This document shows, piece by piece, positions 1 to 8,840 of a DNA stretch of 64,000 bases. The position numbers and the translations under genes were made by a program. The notes beneath the pieces were generated by a model. The model was not told the DNA's origin. It searched no databases and saw only the letters and a list, made by a program, of their open reading frames with translations. Source of the DNA: Candidatus Acididesulfobacter guangdongensis (GTDB taxonomy: Bacteria > SZUA-79 > Acidulodesulfobacterales > Acidulodesulfobacteraceae); assembly GCA_004195045.1 (NCBI GenBank), contig SGBC01000002.1, positions 372,001-436,000 on the forward strand, read 5' to 3'. Every line of letters starts with the position of its first letter. Within the stretch, counting starts at the first letter, position 1.

Positions 1-74
1 ATACATTAAAAGACTATATGCAAATAGCAAAAATATAAATAACAAAATTATAAACTAAAAGGAGCCATTACTAA

Positions 75-1448
75 ATGCCAGATATAAATAATACAAATAA
101 TACAACAAATACAAATGATTTAAAAAATACCGCATGTATCTCTGCATTGTTGACGCAAAAAGAATCGGCGGAGAAGAATCAATTCACCAAAGCTATGGAA
201 TATGTGTGCAATAAAGAAAATATCGATAAGTCTTATCTTTTAAACAATGTGGCTTCAGGTAAAATAGTAATCCTGCATAATAAAAATCAAGATAATTTTG
301 TGGGAATAGGAAAAGGGCTGACTACTAAAGTAAACGCAAGCATAGGTACATCTACTAATCATATAAACATTGACGAAGAAGTTAGAAAAACAAAATTAGC
401 CGAAAAAAACGGAGCTGATACCCTTATGGAACTTAGTGTCGGCGGTGATTTAGATTTAATACGCAGAACGGTTCTGAACAGCACTTCGCTTCCAGTAGGC
501 ACTGTTCCTTTATATCAGGCGTTCAGAGAAGCAATAAATAAATATAAAAATCCTGCAAAAATGCCTGAGGACTTAATTTTTGAAGTAATTGAAAAACAGT
601 GTGCGGACGGTATTTCTTTTATGGCTATTCATTCTGGTCTAAATCTTATCTCTCTTGAAAGACTGAGAAAACAGTCATACAGATATGCAGGGCTTGTTTC
701 AAAAGGAGGTTCTTATCTTATTGCATGGATGATTGAGAATAATAAGGAAAATCCGCTGTATGAAAGATTTGAAGATGTTTTGAAGATTTTAAAAAAATAT
801 GATACCGTTCTGAGTCTTGGAAATGGACTAAGGGCAGGTTCTACTGCAGATTCTTTTGATAGAGCATATATGCAGGAATTGATTATAAATTGCGAATTAA
901 GCGAGATTGCAAGAGATTACGGAGTTCAAGCGATAGTTGAAGGACCCGGACATATTCCGTTAGATGAAATTGAAGCTAATGTTAAGATTCAGAAAAGAAT
1001 GTCCGATGAGGCTCCTTTTTATGTGTTAGGACCATTAGTAACCGATGTTGCAGCCGGATTTGACCATATTTCAAGCGCAATAGGAGCGGCAATGTCTTCA
1101 GCGTACGGGGCAGATTTTTTATGCTATGTAACGCCGTCGGAGCATCTGGGTATTCCTTCCGAGGCAGATGTTGTTATGGGGCTTCAGGCGGCGAAAATTG
1201 CAGCTCATGCTGGAGATATGATAAAACTTAAAAAAAATGCATCAGATATTAATATATCTAAAGCAAGGCGTGATGTTGATTGGGAAAAACAATTCTATTA
1301 TTCTATAGACCCGGAATATGCACGAAGCGTATATGAAGAAAAAAACGATGATAACACGGCAGGATGCAGTATGTGCGGAGACTTCTGCGCCCCTCTTAAA
1401 GTTAGGAAATATTTTAAACATGAAATCTCAAAAGGGAAAAAAGCTTAA
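75..1448 (+). CDS. thiC: Phosphomethylpyrimidine synthase ThiC
   Basis: ThiC converts aminoimidazole ribotide to the HMP-phosphate pyrimidine of thiamine, using a [4Fe-4S] cluster and S-adenosylmethionine in the cytosol. The 457-residue protein has the family's GIGKGLTTKVNASIGTS block (about residues 76-92), GGDLDLIRRT, LPVGTVPLYQA and VEGPGHIPLDEIEAN segments. The C-terminal cluster motif is C431-SM-C434-GDF-C438, i.e. CX2CX3C, one residue shorter than the CX2CX4C usually quoted for the E. coli and plant enzymes. The start follows an AAGGAG ribosome site at 59-64. The 3' end overlaps the next gene by 29 nt. Only 74 bases precede it, so an upstream TPP riboswitch could lie outside the window; none is visible inside. 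Confidence 0.95.
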   Translation: MPDINNTNNTTNTNDLKNTACISALLTQKESAEKNQFTKAMEYVCNKENIDKSYLLNNVASGKIVILHNKNQDNFVGIGKGLTTKVNASIGTSTNHINIDEEVRKTKLAEKNGADTLMELSVGGDLDLIRRTVLNSTSLPVGTVPLYQAFREAINKYKNPAKMPEDLIFEVIEKQCADGISFMAIHSGLNLISLERLRKQSYRYAGLVSKGGSYLIAWMIENNKENPLYERFEDVLKILKKYDTVLSLGNGLRAGSTADSFDRAYMQELIINCELSEIARDYGVQAIVEGPGHIPLDEIEANVKIQKRMSDEAPFYVLGPLVTDVAAGFDHISSAIGAAMSSAYGADFLCYVTPSEHLGIPSEADVVMGLQAAKIAAHAGDMIKLKKNASDINISKARRDVDWEKQFYYSIDPEYARSVYEEKNDDNTAGCSMCGDFCAPLKVRKYFKHEISKGKKA

Positions 1449-1746
1449 ATTTTTTATACCGGCAGTGTTTGTTATTTTAATTTCATTGATTGTTATTTTT
1501 AGCATTGAAGGTATAGTCAAAGTTTATAAATTAAAGGCGGCAAAAATTAAACTTGCCGATAACTTAATATCTTTAAAAAAAGACAATACTAAAATTAGAC
1601 GGCAAATATATGATTTAAAGCATAATAAGCAGTATATTTCCGAATTAGCCAGACAAGAACTCGGCATGATTAAAAAAGGAGAAATAGTTTTTAAATTTTT
1701 TGGCGCTGATAAAAACAAAAACGTAAACAAAAAAAATAAAAGCTAA
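1420..1746 (+). CDS. ftsB: FtsB/DivIC-like septum formation initiator
   Basis: This 108-residue protein has a short basic N-terminus (KSQKGKK), one membrane span (about residues 9-30), and a coiled-coil periplasmic part with the NKQYISELARQELGMIKKGE segment typical of FtsB/DivIC proteins, which link FtsL and FtsQ in the divisome. The frame is open from 1318, inside thiC, but that longer start would translate thiC sequence out of frame. ATG 1420 is preferred because an AGGAAA lies 11 nt upstream and the protein then begins just before the membrane span. The family assignment rests on architecture and the ARQELGM..GE motif. The lysine/asparagine tail is low complexity. Confidence 0.75.
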   Translation: MKSQKGKKLKFFIPAVFVILISLIVIFSIEGIVKVYKLKAAKIKLADNLISLKKDNTKIRRQIYDLKHNKQYISELARQELGMIKKGEIVFKFFGADKNKNVNKKNKS

Positions 1747-1800
1747 CGCAAGCCGGTGAAACACTTCCGCCTCAATCAAGAGGTAAGGGAATTCTTGCTT
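1747..1800 (-). mobile_element. Possible IS200/IS605 right-end relic
   Basis: Read on the minus strand this stretch runs AAGCAAGAATTCCCTTACCT then CTTGATTGAGGCGGAAGTG. That resembles the 3' end of many IS200/IS605 (TnpB-type) elements, where a hairpin (here CCTC/GAGG) sits near the right end. No tnpA or tnpB frame remains nearby, so it would be a decayed end only. It lies just after the ftsB stop. A GCAAG/CTTGC pair closes the segment. Assignment is from memory of such ends, hence the modest confidence. Confidence 0.35.
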
Positions 1801-1852
1801 AGTTCTGATAAAAGTTAAAAAATATTAATATGACTACCGTAAATGCAGGATA

Positions 1853-2014
1853 TTAACCCAACTTCACCATAATTATCAGCAACATATTGATATTGATATT
1901 ACTATATTTATAGGGCAATAAGAATGCCTATAGGGACTATAAAATAAAAAATAAAATGCAATAATATTAATGGGTTATAATTTTAGAATAATAAAAGTGG
2001 TGAAGTTGGATTAA
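1853..2014 (-). repeat. MITE-like element, copy A
   Basis: A 162-bp non-coding element bounded by TTAA on both sides. The terminal inverted repeats are TTAACCCAACTTCACC on the left and GGTGAAGTTGGATTAA on the right. It matches the second copy at 3653-3814 in reverse-complement orientation along its full length, at roughly 85-90% identity by eye. No coding capacity is seen. It ends 2 bp from the RNase G stop codon at 2017-2019. TTAA may be a target duplication or part of the repeat. Confidence 0.8.
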
Positions 2015-2016
2015 TC

Positions 2017-3543
2017 CTATTCTATCTCATATGATTCAGGATGAAAACTATCCTGCATTTTAAATATTATTTTTTTGTTTATTTTTTTTTCTAATTTTTC
2101 AATATTAGCTTCTTCTTCATATATTTTGTTCATAACTTGCGGATGGACAATTACCGTTATTTTTTTAGATCTTGTTTTTTTAGATGTTTTTAAAATTTTT
2201 CTGAATATTTCGAAACAAATTGTTTGAGATGATTTAATCAAACCGTTTCCTTCGCATAGCGGGCAATTTTCCATGAGCATACTTGAAAGGCTATTTCTCA
2301 GTCTCTTCCTTGTCATTTCTAAGAGTCCCAGTTCCGATATTTTATTGATAGTAGTTCTGACCCTGTCGTTCTTCAGAGCTTCCTCTAATGTGTGATAAAC
2401 TTTTTCCCTATTTTCAATTTTTTGCATATCTATAAAGTCAATAATGATAATGCCGCCTATATTTCTAAGTCTGAGCTGGTAGGCAATTTCTTTAGCCGCT
2501 TCAAGATTGGTTTTTAATATTGTATCCTCAAAATTTCTTTTCCCCACATATTTGCCTGTATTAACATCAATAGACGTTAAGGCTTCGGTGCTTTCAATGA
2601 CGATGTAGCCGCCGGATTTTAACCATATTTTTTTATCGAGAGCTTTATAAATTTCATCTTCTACATCGTAATATTCCAATATCATCTGGGGTTTATCGTA
2701 TAATTCCACCCTATTTTTAAATTCAGGAGATTGAATATCTAAAAAGTTTATAATTTTGTCGTATTCTTCTTTATTGTCAACTATAACATTATCTACGCTA
2801 TTATTGAGCAGATCTCTTATTGCTCTCAGCGAAATGCTTAAATCTTCATGGATCAGCGCCGGCGCTTTCGAATCTATTTTATCCTTATATATATTATTCC
2901 ATAAATTTACAAGAAATTTTATATCGCGTTCTATATCAAGTTCGCTCGTATTTTCGGCAGCTGTTCTTATAATCAGACCGGCTTCTTCAGGTTTATATTG
3001 CATAGCAATAGATTTTAGTCTTTTTCTTTCAGATTCATTTTTGATTTTCCTGGAAATGCCTACATGAGGCGAAGTAGGGAGATATACAAGGTATCTTCCC
3101 GGGAGAGAAATATGGCTCGTAACCCTTGGTCCTTTGGTTTTAACAGGCTCTTTCGCAACCTGCACAAGTATTTCCTGATTCTTTCTCAGAAGTTCATCAA
3201 TACTGGGCATATTTTTTTCTTTTTTTCTTTTTTTCTTTTTCTTTGGCGTAAAACTCACATCAATATCATCGTTATTATCTTCATCTCCGTCAAAAAAATC
3301 ATAATCTGTTATATCGATATCAAAAAAATCTCCGGCATATAAGAAAGCCGATTTATCATACCCGATATCTATAAAAGCTGCTTGAATTCCGGGCAATATT
3401 TGCATAACCTTGCCTTTGTAAATATTTCCATGTCTGGCAGAATTAGATTTCCTTTCTAAATAAAAATCTACAAGCTGTCCGTTTTCTAAAAGAGCAACCC
3501 TTGTTTCGTAATCATCTTTGTTTATTATAAGCTCGGTAGACAA
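2017..3543 (-). CDS. rng: Ribonuclease G (RNase E/G family)
   Basis: Endoribonuclease of the RNase E/G family, acting on rRNA precursors and mRNA 5' regions. The 508-residue protein begins with the usual MSTELIINKDDYETRVALLENGQLV and an S1-like domain (GNIYKGKVMQILPGIQAAFIDIG, residues about 40-65). The catalytic part keeps both metal-binding aspartate motifs, SIDVNTGKYVG and IIIIDFIDMQ, and the zinc-link CPLC. An acidic-then-basic insert (about residues 75-115, including KKKKKRKK) interrupts the S1-like domain and is longer than usual. Length fits RNase G rather than RNase E. It stands alone between two inverted MITE-like copies. Confidence 0.93.
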   Translation of the reverse strand: MSTELIINKDDYETRVALLENGQLVDFYLERKSNSARHGNIYKGKVMQILPGIQAAFIDIGYDKSAFLYAGDFFDIDITDYDFFDGDEDNNDDIDVSFTPKKKKKRKKEKNMPSIDELLRKNQEILVQVAKEPVKTKGPRVTSHISLPGRYLVYLPTSPHVGISRKIKNESERKRLKSIAMQYKPEEAGLIIRTAAENTSELDIERDIKFLVNLWNNIYKDKIDSKAPALIHEDLSISLRAIRDLLNNSVDNVIVDNKEEYDKIINFLDIQSPEFKNRVELYDKPQMILEYYDVEDEIYKALDKKIWLKSGGYIVIESTEALTSIDVNTGKYVGKRNFEDTILKTNLEAAKEIAYQLRLRNIGGIIIIDFIDMQKIENREKVYHTLEEALKNDRVRTTINKISELGLLEMTRKRLRNSLSSMLMENCPLCEGNGLIKSSQTICFEIFRKILKTSKKTRSKKITVIVHPQVMNKIYEEEANIEKLEKKINKKIIFKMQDSFHPESYEIE

Positions 3544-3652
3544 AAAAACCTCTTAATTTATATTATATTTATATTATAAATATTAAAATTCTATATACAT
3601 TCTAACATAAATGTTTATTTAAATAAATAAGTTAAATAAATTAATCAATCAC

Positions 3653-3814
3653 TTAACCCAACTTCACCGCTTTTATTATTCTAAAATCATAACCCTTCAA
3701 TATTATTACATTCTATTTTTTATTTTATAGTTCCTGTAAGCATTTCTATTGCCTTATAAATATAGTAATATCAGTATTAATATATTGCCGATAATTATGG
3801 TGAAACTTGGTTAA
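3653..3814 (+). repeat. MITE-like element, copy B
   Basis: Second 162-bp copy of the element at 1853-2014, in opposite orientation, again TTAA to TTAA with termini CCCAACTTCACC and GGTGAAACTTGG. The two copies bracket rng. The rest of the space up to 4093 is AT-rich and shows nothing I can name beyond the ribosome site of the next gene. Confidence 0.8.
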
Positions 3815-4093
3815 ATAAATCAAATTTTATTTTTTTATCATTTATTATATTTTTTATGATACAATAAAAGTGTGTGAATTAAAAAAAAGTTAAAAAATTA
3901 AAGACTTATCAACTAGTACAAACACACGATATATAGCATATCATATGTACTATGGTGCACAATATTATCATACTGTTTGCGGTGTATTAATTAAAAGTAC
4001 TTAAAAAAGTATTTAAAAAATATACCATTGATATAATTAGGTTACATAATAATACTTTAAGATACTTAAGATACTATTGAGGAGCTGAATAAT

Positions 4094-4279
4094 ATGGATG
4101 AGAACGTAGTTCTTTGTGCAGTTTGCGCATGGCGGGGGATGTGTTCAAAAAAATATAGCGTTTCAGGCATTGAAATATTTAACTGTCCTGATTTTGTCAG
4201 GGATGTAAGCCTTAGCGTTTCTGGATTAGATGAATTGTTGTCTTTAGTTTTTGAAAAGAACGGTTTTAGGGTAAATTAA
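4094..4279 (+). CDS. Small Cys-rich conserved protein
   Basis: A 61-residue protein with four cysteines: CAVC (residues 8 and 11), C17 and C31 in a FNCPDF motif. The C-x2-C-x5-C...CPDF spacing suggests a small metal-binding fold. Similar short proteins with an aromatic-rich CxxC.WRxxC...CPDF pattern occur in deltaproteobacteria, but I know no function. A GAGGAG site lies about 10 nt before the ATG. The stop is 2 nt from the start of the SPOR gene, so the two are probably co-translated, suggesting an envelope-related partner role (inference). Confidence 0.75.
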   Translation: MDENVVLCAVCAWRGMCSKKYSVSGIEIFNCPDFVRDVSLSVSGLDELLSLVFEKNGFRVN

Positions 4280-4281
4280 AA

Positions 4282-4962
4282 ATGAAGAAAGGAAAAATTT
4301 CAGTCTTATTTGTAATTTTAGTTTTAATGTTTATAGTATTTGCTATTGGTGTTTATGCCGGTAAAAAGCTGACTATCTCTTCTCCAAAAGAAGGAGTTAT
4401 AAATGAATCGTCAATTAAAAATTCATTAAATTCCAAAAATAAATCTAACTTATTATTATCTAACGGTAAAAAACAGCCGGTTTCGTCTAATTCATTAAAT
4501 TTTCAACCGCTGGCAAAAACAAACAGAAAAAGTAAAACAAATATTATAAAAAAGAAAAACCAGAGTACAGCATCTCTTAAAAAATCCAAATCTGCTAAAC
4601 CTGTTGTTAAGACAAAGATAATTTATGTTAAAAAACCTGTTTATGTTTATAAGTATATTAAAATTAAGCCAAAAACTTCCGTTGCGCCTGAATCTGTTTC
4701 GCCTTTTACGTCCAATGTTTATTATACTATTCAGGTTGCGGCTCTATCCAATTATAAAACTGCAAAGAATTTAGCTGACAAACTGAATGCAATGGGGTTT
4801 TTTGCTTATATACTTCCTATAAATATATCGGGTAAAAACGGAAAAGCAGTATATCAGCAAGTCAGGGTGGGTAAATTTTCTAATGAAAACGATGCGTTAA
4901 GCGTTGAAAAGTTGATATCAAGCAAATTCAAAATAAAACCTTACATAATAAAAATAGATTAA
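4282..4962 (+). CDS. SPOR-domain membrane protein
   Basis: A 226-residue protein with one N-terminal membrane span (about residues 7-26), a lysine/serine-rich linker, and a C-terminal SPOR domain (about residues 150-226). The domain starts YYTIQVAALSNYKTAKNLAD and contains QVRVGKF. SPOR domains bind denuded peptidoglycan at the septum, so this is probably an inner-membrane protein reaching the periplasm and recruited to division sites. It sits directly behind the small Cys-rich gene and 13 nt before the Uma2-type gene. Confidence 0.88.
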   Translation: MKKGKISVLFVILVLMFIVFAIGVYAGKKLTISSPKEGVINESSIKNSLNSKNKSNLLLSNGKKQPVSSNSLNFQPLAKTNRKSKTNIIKKKNQSTASLKKSKSAKPVVKTKIIYVKKPVYVYKYIKIKPKTSVAPESVSPFTSNVYYTIQVAALSNYKTAKNLADKLNAMGFFAYILPINISGKNGKAVYQQVRVGKFSNENDALSVEKLISSKFKIKPYIIKID

Positions 4963-4975
4963 ATCTATATTTAAA

Positions 4976-5557
4976 ATGAATAATGAAATAATAAACGGTT
5001 CTTCTCACGAAAAACACAACTTAAATGATGAAGAAACTAAAATATCTGAAAGATTATTTAAAAAATTCGATGAATATTTTATTAGTCGAAAAAATAAAAA
5101 TGAAAATACAGGATTATATTTTTCAGCCAATCAGAACTTTGACAATTTTACATTATTATTAAATAATTCTAATTCGGATATTAAAAATTTAATAAAACCG
5201 CTTGGTGCTTATTTTAGTTTTGATAAAGCAGCCGCATGCAGTATCGGCGATATTTATGAATCTTTTTTAAAACAGGAACAGGTAGTTATAGAATGCATCC
5301 CTGATATCATTATAGAATTATCGTATATGTCCGACAAAAATTTATTTTCAGCCAGGAAGAAAATATATGAAGAATTAGGTATTTTTGAGTATTGGGAAAT
5401 TAATACCGAGAAAAAAGATATTATAGTGTATAGGCTGAATGATGATAAATTGAAATTTAATTCTACGTACTATCCCGGGGATAAAGTAAAAACACCGATT
5501 CTTAAAGGATTTGGCTTATCTATACACGATGTTTTTAACTCGAGAATACCGCTGTGA
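4976..5557 (+). CDS. Uma2-family (DUF820) putative endonuclease
   Basis: A 193-residue protein. The C-terminal half has the Uma2/DUF820 pattern: PDIIIELSY (residues about 109-117), then RKKIYEELGIFEYWEIN, which forms a PD-(D/E)XK-like fold in this family. The acidic residues of PDIIIEL and the following lysine region fit a nuclease core, although the activity of Uma2 proteins is not established. The N-terminal 70 residues are hydrophilic and asparagine-rich, longer than in many family members. It may be transcribed with the SPOR gene. Confidence 0.75.
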   Translation: MNNEIINGSSHEKHNLNDEETKISERLFKKFDEYFISRKNKNENTGLYFSANQNFDNFTLLLNNSNSDIKNLIKPLGAYFSFDKAAACSIGDIYESFLKQEQVVIECIPDIIIELSYMSDKNLFSARKKIYEELGIFEYWEINTEKKDIIVYRLNDDKLKFNSTYYPGDKVKTPILKGFGLSIHDVFNSRIPL

Positions 5558-5671
5558 TAAATAATATTAATAAATATTTATTAATAAATAGATGCTGATA
5601 TTGCCGATGTAGCGCAATAAATAAGAATGATCAGTTTCATATATTTAATCTATCTGCATACTGCTGCTGTC

Positions 5672-5762
5672 AATTTATTAAAAATCGGCAGGTATATTCG
5701 TTCGTTAGCCATTCTTGCGAGCTAATTCCGCGGGTTATAGGTTAATTTATTAAAAATCGGCA
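5672..5762 (+). repeat. Direct repeat, 19 bp, two copies
   Basis: AATTTATTAAAAATCGGCA occurs at 5672-5690 and 5744-5762, 72 bp apart, in the convergent gap between the Uma2-like gene and tonB. The flanks also match partly (AAGAATATT / GGTATATT). Purpose unknown; possibly remnants of a decayed repeat. Confidence 0.6.
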
Positions 5763-5808
5763 AGAATATTAAAACATCTATTAGGCGGAAACGGTTCGCT
5801 TATCAGTA

Positions 5809-6681
5809 TCAGTATAAATAAAAATTGTTCAATCTGTAAATGAATGTTCCGATTATATTAAGTCTTTTAATAGTCCAGTAATGCGGAAAAGAATTATACC
5901 GCGCCGCATTCAAAATTGCGTTGACCGCTGCTTTGTCTAACATTTTCTGACCGGAAGACCTTAAGACTTTTACATTATAAATTGTTCCGTTTTGATTGAT
6001 ACTGAATTCTATTATTAAAACTCCCTGAATGCCTTGCCTTTCCGCTTTAGTTGGATATTCCCATACATTTTCTATTTTTTCTTTGACATGCAGTAAATAA
6101 GAAGCATATTTTATAGTGGTTGTATTTAAATTAACGGTCGCTGATTTTATGCCGCTTGAAGGATTATTATATGAACTGTTTTGATTATTATTAGTGCTTT
6201 GAGGAGTTGTTGAATTAAAGAAATCTTTATTCATAGGAAAAATTTTATTCATGCTCAGCCTATTATTTGGTTTTGCTGCAGGTTTGTTATTGGAAAAAAT
6301 AGGTGCGTTTGAAAAGTGTCTATGGCTTATATATCTGTGCTGTTTATAAGATTTATTAAGATGATGGGATAAATTGGCTGTTGATATATGTTTCGGCTGA
6401 TAGGCATAATGTTCCGCCGGCACAGGCATTCCCGAGGATGCGGGAGCGTTTAATCTTGTGTTTTTTAAGGCGTTGTGCGCTATGGTAGTTGCCAACTTAG
6501 GTTTTGGAGCATTTTTTAAATAATTTTTTATAAAATTATACGGCTGAACTATTATAGGCTTAGTATAAAGATGTTTTTTCTTTTTCTTTGCCTGAGATAA
6601 ATTAAGAATATATAAAATAGCCAGCGTATGTATTAAAATAGAAATAATTAAAGCATATGTTAAAACCTTGTTATTTTTCAT
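5809..6681 (-). CDS. TonB family protein
   Basis: A 290-residue protein with a single N-terminal membrane anchor (about residues 7-29), a basic stretch KKKKK, a long proline/asparagine-rich spacer, and a C-terminal TonB domain (about residues 200-290). The domain holds VWEYPTKAERQGIQGVLIIEFSI and VKVLRSSGQKMLDKAAVNAI. TonB couples the proton-motive force harnessed by ExbB-ExbD to outer-membrane receptors. No exbB/exbD adjoins it; the nearest pair is at 56.3-57.5 kb. No TonB-dependent receptor is in the window. Confidence 0.85.
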   Translation of the reverse strand: MKNNKVLTYALIISILIHTLAILYILNLSQAKKKKKHLYTKPIIVQPYNFIKNYLKNAPKPKLATTIAHNALKNTRLNAPASSGMPVPAEHYAYQPKHISTANLSHHLNKSYKQHRYISHRHFSNAPIFSNNKPAAKPNNRLSMNKIFPMNKDFFNSTTPQSTNNNQNSSYNNPSSGIKSATVNLNTTTIKYASYLLHVKEKIENVWEYPTKAERQGIQGVLIIEFSINQNGTIYNVKVLRSSGQKMLDKAAVNAILNAARYNSFPHYWTIKRLNIIGTFIYRLNNFYLY

Positions 6682-6976
6682 TGTTATTGCATATTATTAT
6701 ATTTATTTTTTTTAATTTTTATATATTTTTTTATATTTAAATTGATTGTTTTATAACTAAGTATTATAACATTTTTATTTGACATTATAAATTTCAAAAT
6801 TTAAATGATGCCGGACTTACACATTATTATATATCATCCGGTACTATTTTATACTATTGCATTGATATTATTAATTTTAGTTGATAAATAGACGACATAG
6901 AAAAGAAAAATTATTTTTATTCAAATAATGCAGGTGTTTTTAAAGTTATTGGCATTATTAACGAACTTTCGAGATT

Positions 6977-7004
6977 TTGATTGATTAAATTTTATAGCTA
7001 TAAT
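6977..7004 (+). promoter_or_regulatory. Candidate sigma-70 promoter for purC
   Basis: TTGATT at 6977-6982 and TATAAT at 6999-7004 are separated by 16 bp and lie about 50 bp before the purC start. In DNA this AT-rich such matches occur by chance, so this is only a candidate. The remainder of 6682-6976 shows nothing I can name. Confidence 0.35.
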
Positions 7005-7051
7005 ATAATAGCTGATATTTTAACCACTTTAAGGAGGCGTCAAAATTAAAA

Positions 7052-7804
7052 TTGACGGACAAATTTATGGCTGAAAGCATCAATCGCGGCAATTTAAAAA
7101 AAATTTATGAAGGAAAAGCTAAAATATTATATGAATTCAGCGGAGAAGAAGATAAAAAAGATTTGCTGCTGACATATTTTAAAGATGATGCAACGGCATT
7201 TAACGGGCAGAAAAAAGGAACTATTATAAAAAAAGGTGAATACAATAATGCTATATCCGCATCGCTTTTTAAATTTTTGAAAAATAAGGGAATAAATAAT
7301 CATTTTATCGAAAAGATATCGGAAAGAGAGATGCTTACATATCATCTAAAGATGCTGCCGATAGAATTTATTGTGAGGAATATCGCTGCGGGAAGTCTTG
7401 CAAAAAAGATGGGGGTTGAAGAAGGTGTAAAATTTTTATCTCCTGTTATTGAAATGTGTTTTAAAAGCGATGAACTCGGAGACCCCATGATAAATAAATC
7501 TTATTTAAAAGCTTTTGATTTATGCGATCCGGCAGACGCGTCGAAAGCTGAAAAGATAGCTTTAGAAATAAATGAAATTTTAAGTAAATTTTTTGATGAT
7601 AACAATATTATAGTAGTTGATTTTAAGTTAGAATTCGGATTATACAAAAATGAGGTCATGCTTGCAGATGAAATTACACCTGATACTATGAGACTTTGGG
7701 ATAAACAGACAATGGAAAAAGTTGACAAAGACCGTTTCAGGAGAGATTTGGGAAAGGTTGAAGAAGCATATCAGAGAATTGTCGGTATAACTTCTCAGTG
7801 TTAG
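7052..7804 (+). CDS. purC: SAICAR synthetase (PurC)
   Basis: Phosphoribosylaminoimidazole-succinocarboxamide synthase joins aspartate to CAIR with ATP in de novo purine synthesis. The protein has LKKIYEGKAKILYEF, FKDDATAFNGQKKG, IPIEFIVRNIAAGSLAKK-type and DEITPDTMRLWD segments, all family signatures; about 245-250 residues is the usual length. The first in-frame start is TTG 7052, 14 nt after AAGGAGG (7031-7037). ATG 7067 is an alternative but lies 29 nt from that site. No other pur gene adjoins it. Confidence 0.95.
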   Translation: MTDKFMAESINRGNLKKIYEGKAKILYEFSGEEDKKDLLLTYFKDDATAFNGQKKGTIIKKGEYNNAISASLFKFLKNKGINNHFIEKISEREMLTYHLKMLPIEFIVRNIAAGSLAKKMGVEEGVKFLSPVIEMCFKSDELGDPMINKSYLKAFDLCDPADASKAEKIALEINEILSKFFDDNNIIVVDFKLEFGLYKNEVMLADEITPDTMRLWDKQTMEKVDKDRFRRDLGKVEEAYQRIVGITSQC

Positions 7805-7954
7805 TTTGCAGAAATAACATAATAGTTCAAATCCGCGCGTAGCATAATCTTAAAATAGTTGCAAATTGATGTTGGCTTTGGTTTTGATAAGCGCTTGAGT
7901 TATTGCGGTAGATTTGTTTATTTCTCTGATTTTTAATGATAAAATTAAAGGCAT

Positions 7955-8147
7955 TGGAAAAAAGGTGTCGGATTAATTTTTTTTGCAAATATTTTCTTTG
8001 TTAATTGAACTATTTAATATGCAAAAAAATAAAATCTGACACCTTTTTCTTTGACACTTTTTTCTTAATATGCAAAAAAATAAAATCTGACACCTTTTTC
8101 CAATATTTTGCTTAATGCAGAAATATTTTCTATTGCAGGACTAAGGT
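7955..8147. repeat. REP-like repeat cluster with GGTGTC motifs
   Basis: The gap between purC and the peroxiredoxin gene holds a compound repeat. TTGGAAAAAAGGTGTC at about 7955 is mirrored by GACACCTTTTTCCAA near 8090-8105. A 36-bp unit ending in TCTGACACCTTTTTC is repeated exactly at 8014-8049 and 8065-8100. The right arm TTTCTATTGCAGGACTAAGG (8128-8147) matches an arm of the element at 18133-18260. No coding frame is present. The style recalls REP-type non-autonomous elements mobilised by RAYT transposases (inference). Confidence 0.7.
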
Positions 8148-8234
8148 ATTCATTCAGCATTTATTTATTAGTATTTAACTAAATGCTATTAGCAGTTATT
8201 AATTGCTATTTATTACTTGCCGGTTATTTAGTTA

Positions 8235-8840
8235 TTAATTGAGAGCTTCATAAACCTTGCCGACAAGACCTTCTCCAGGTTTCAATGTTTTATCCCCCTG
8301 ATTCCATTTTGCAGGGCAGACTTCATTCGGATGTTCAGCAACATAAATATTAGCTTTAACCTTTCTTAATAATTCATCGGAATTTCTGCCGACATTGAAA
8401 AAGTTAACTTCCGATGCGACTAACTTTCCTTCCGGGTTTATAATAAATGTTCCTCTGAAAGCCAGACCTGAATTTTCATCATAAACGCCGAAAATTTTAG
8501 AAACCTTGCCTGTCGGATCTGCGCCCATTAAGAATTTAACGTTTTCTAACAATTTTTCGTCTCTCTGCCATGCCATATGCACAAAGTGCGTATCCGTGCT
8601 TATGGATATAATTTGGGCGCCTAACTTTTCAAGTTCATCTTGTTTTGTAGCGAAATCTGCAAGTTCGGTAGGACAAACAAAAGTATAGTCCGCAGGATAA
8701 AATACTAAAATAGTCCATTTTTTATCTTTTTTTGCGTCTTCAAGGCTGAATGTTCCAAAGCCGCCTGTTTTAGGATTAAAAGTATTAATTGTTCCAAACG
8801 ACGGCACTTCATTTCCGATAAAAGCTTTTTCTGATTCCAT
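8235..8840 (-). CDS. 2-Cys peroxiredoxin (AhpC/Prx family)
   Basis: Thiol peroxidase that reduces peroxides in the cytosol. The 201-residue protein keeps the peroxidatic FVCPTE (Cys56), the conserved Arg-containing GLAFRGTFIINPEG segment, and the resolving VCPAKW (Cys175), so it belongs to the typical 2-Cys AhpC group. An AAGGAGA ribosome site precedes the ATG. No ahpF or thioredoxin reductase adjoins it, so the reductant is not visible. Confidence 0.95.
   Translation of the reverse strand: MESEKAFIGNEVPSFGTINTFNPKTGGFGTFSLEDAKKDKKWTILVFYPADYTFVCPTELADFATKQDELEKLGAQIISISTDTHFVHMAWQRDEKLLENVKFLMGADPTGKVSKIFGVYDENSGLAFRGTFIINPEGKLVASEVNFFNVGRNSDELLRKVKANIYVAEHPNEVCPAKWNQGDKTLKPGEGLVGKVYEALN

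Noticed and set aside
1-74. TPP riboswitch upstream of thiC
   Set aside because: No THI-box motifs are visible in the 74 bases present; any riboswitch would lie before the window.
6682-7051. Purine riboswitch before purC
   Set aside because: No conserved purine-riboswitch core sequences were found in the leader.
8014-8100. Two exact 36-bp repeats with a 15-bp spacer, like a tiny CRISPR array
   Set aside because: Only two units, a spacer too short for CRISPR, no cas genes nearby, and the unit belongs to a dispersed repeat family.
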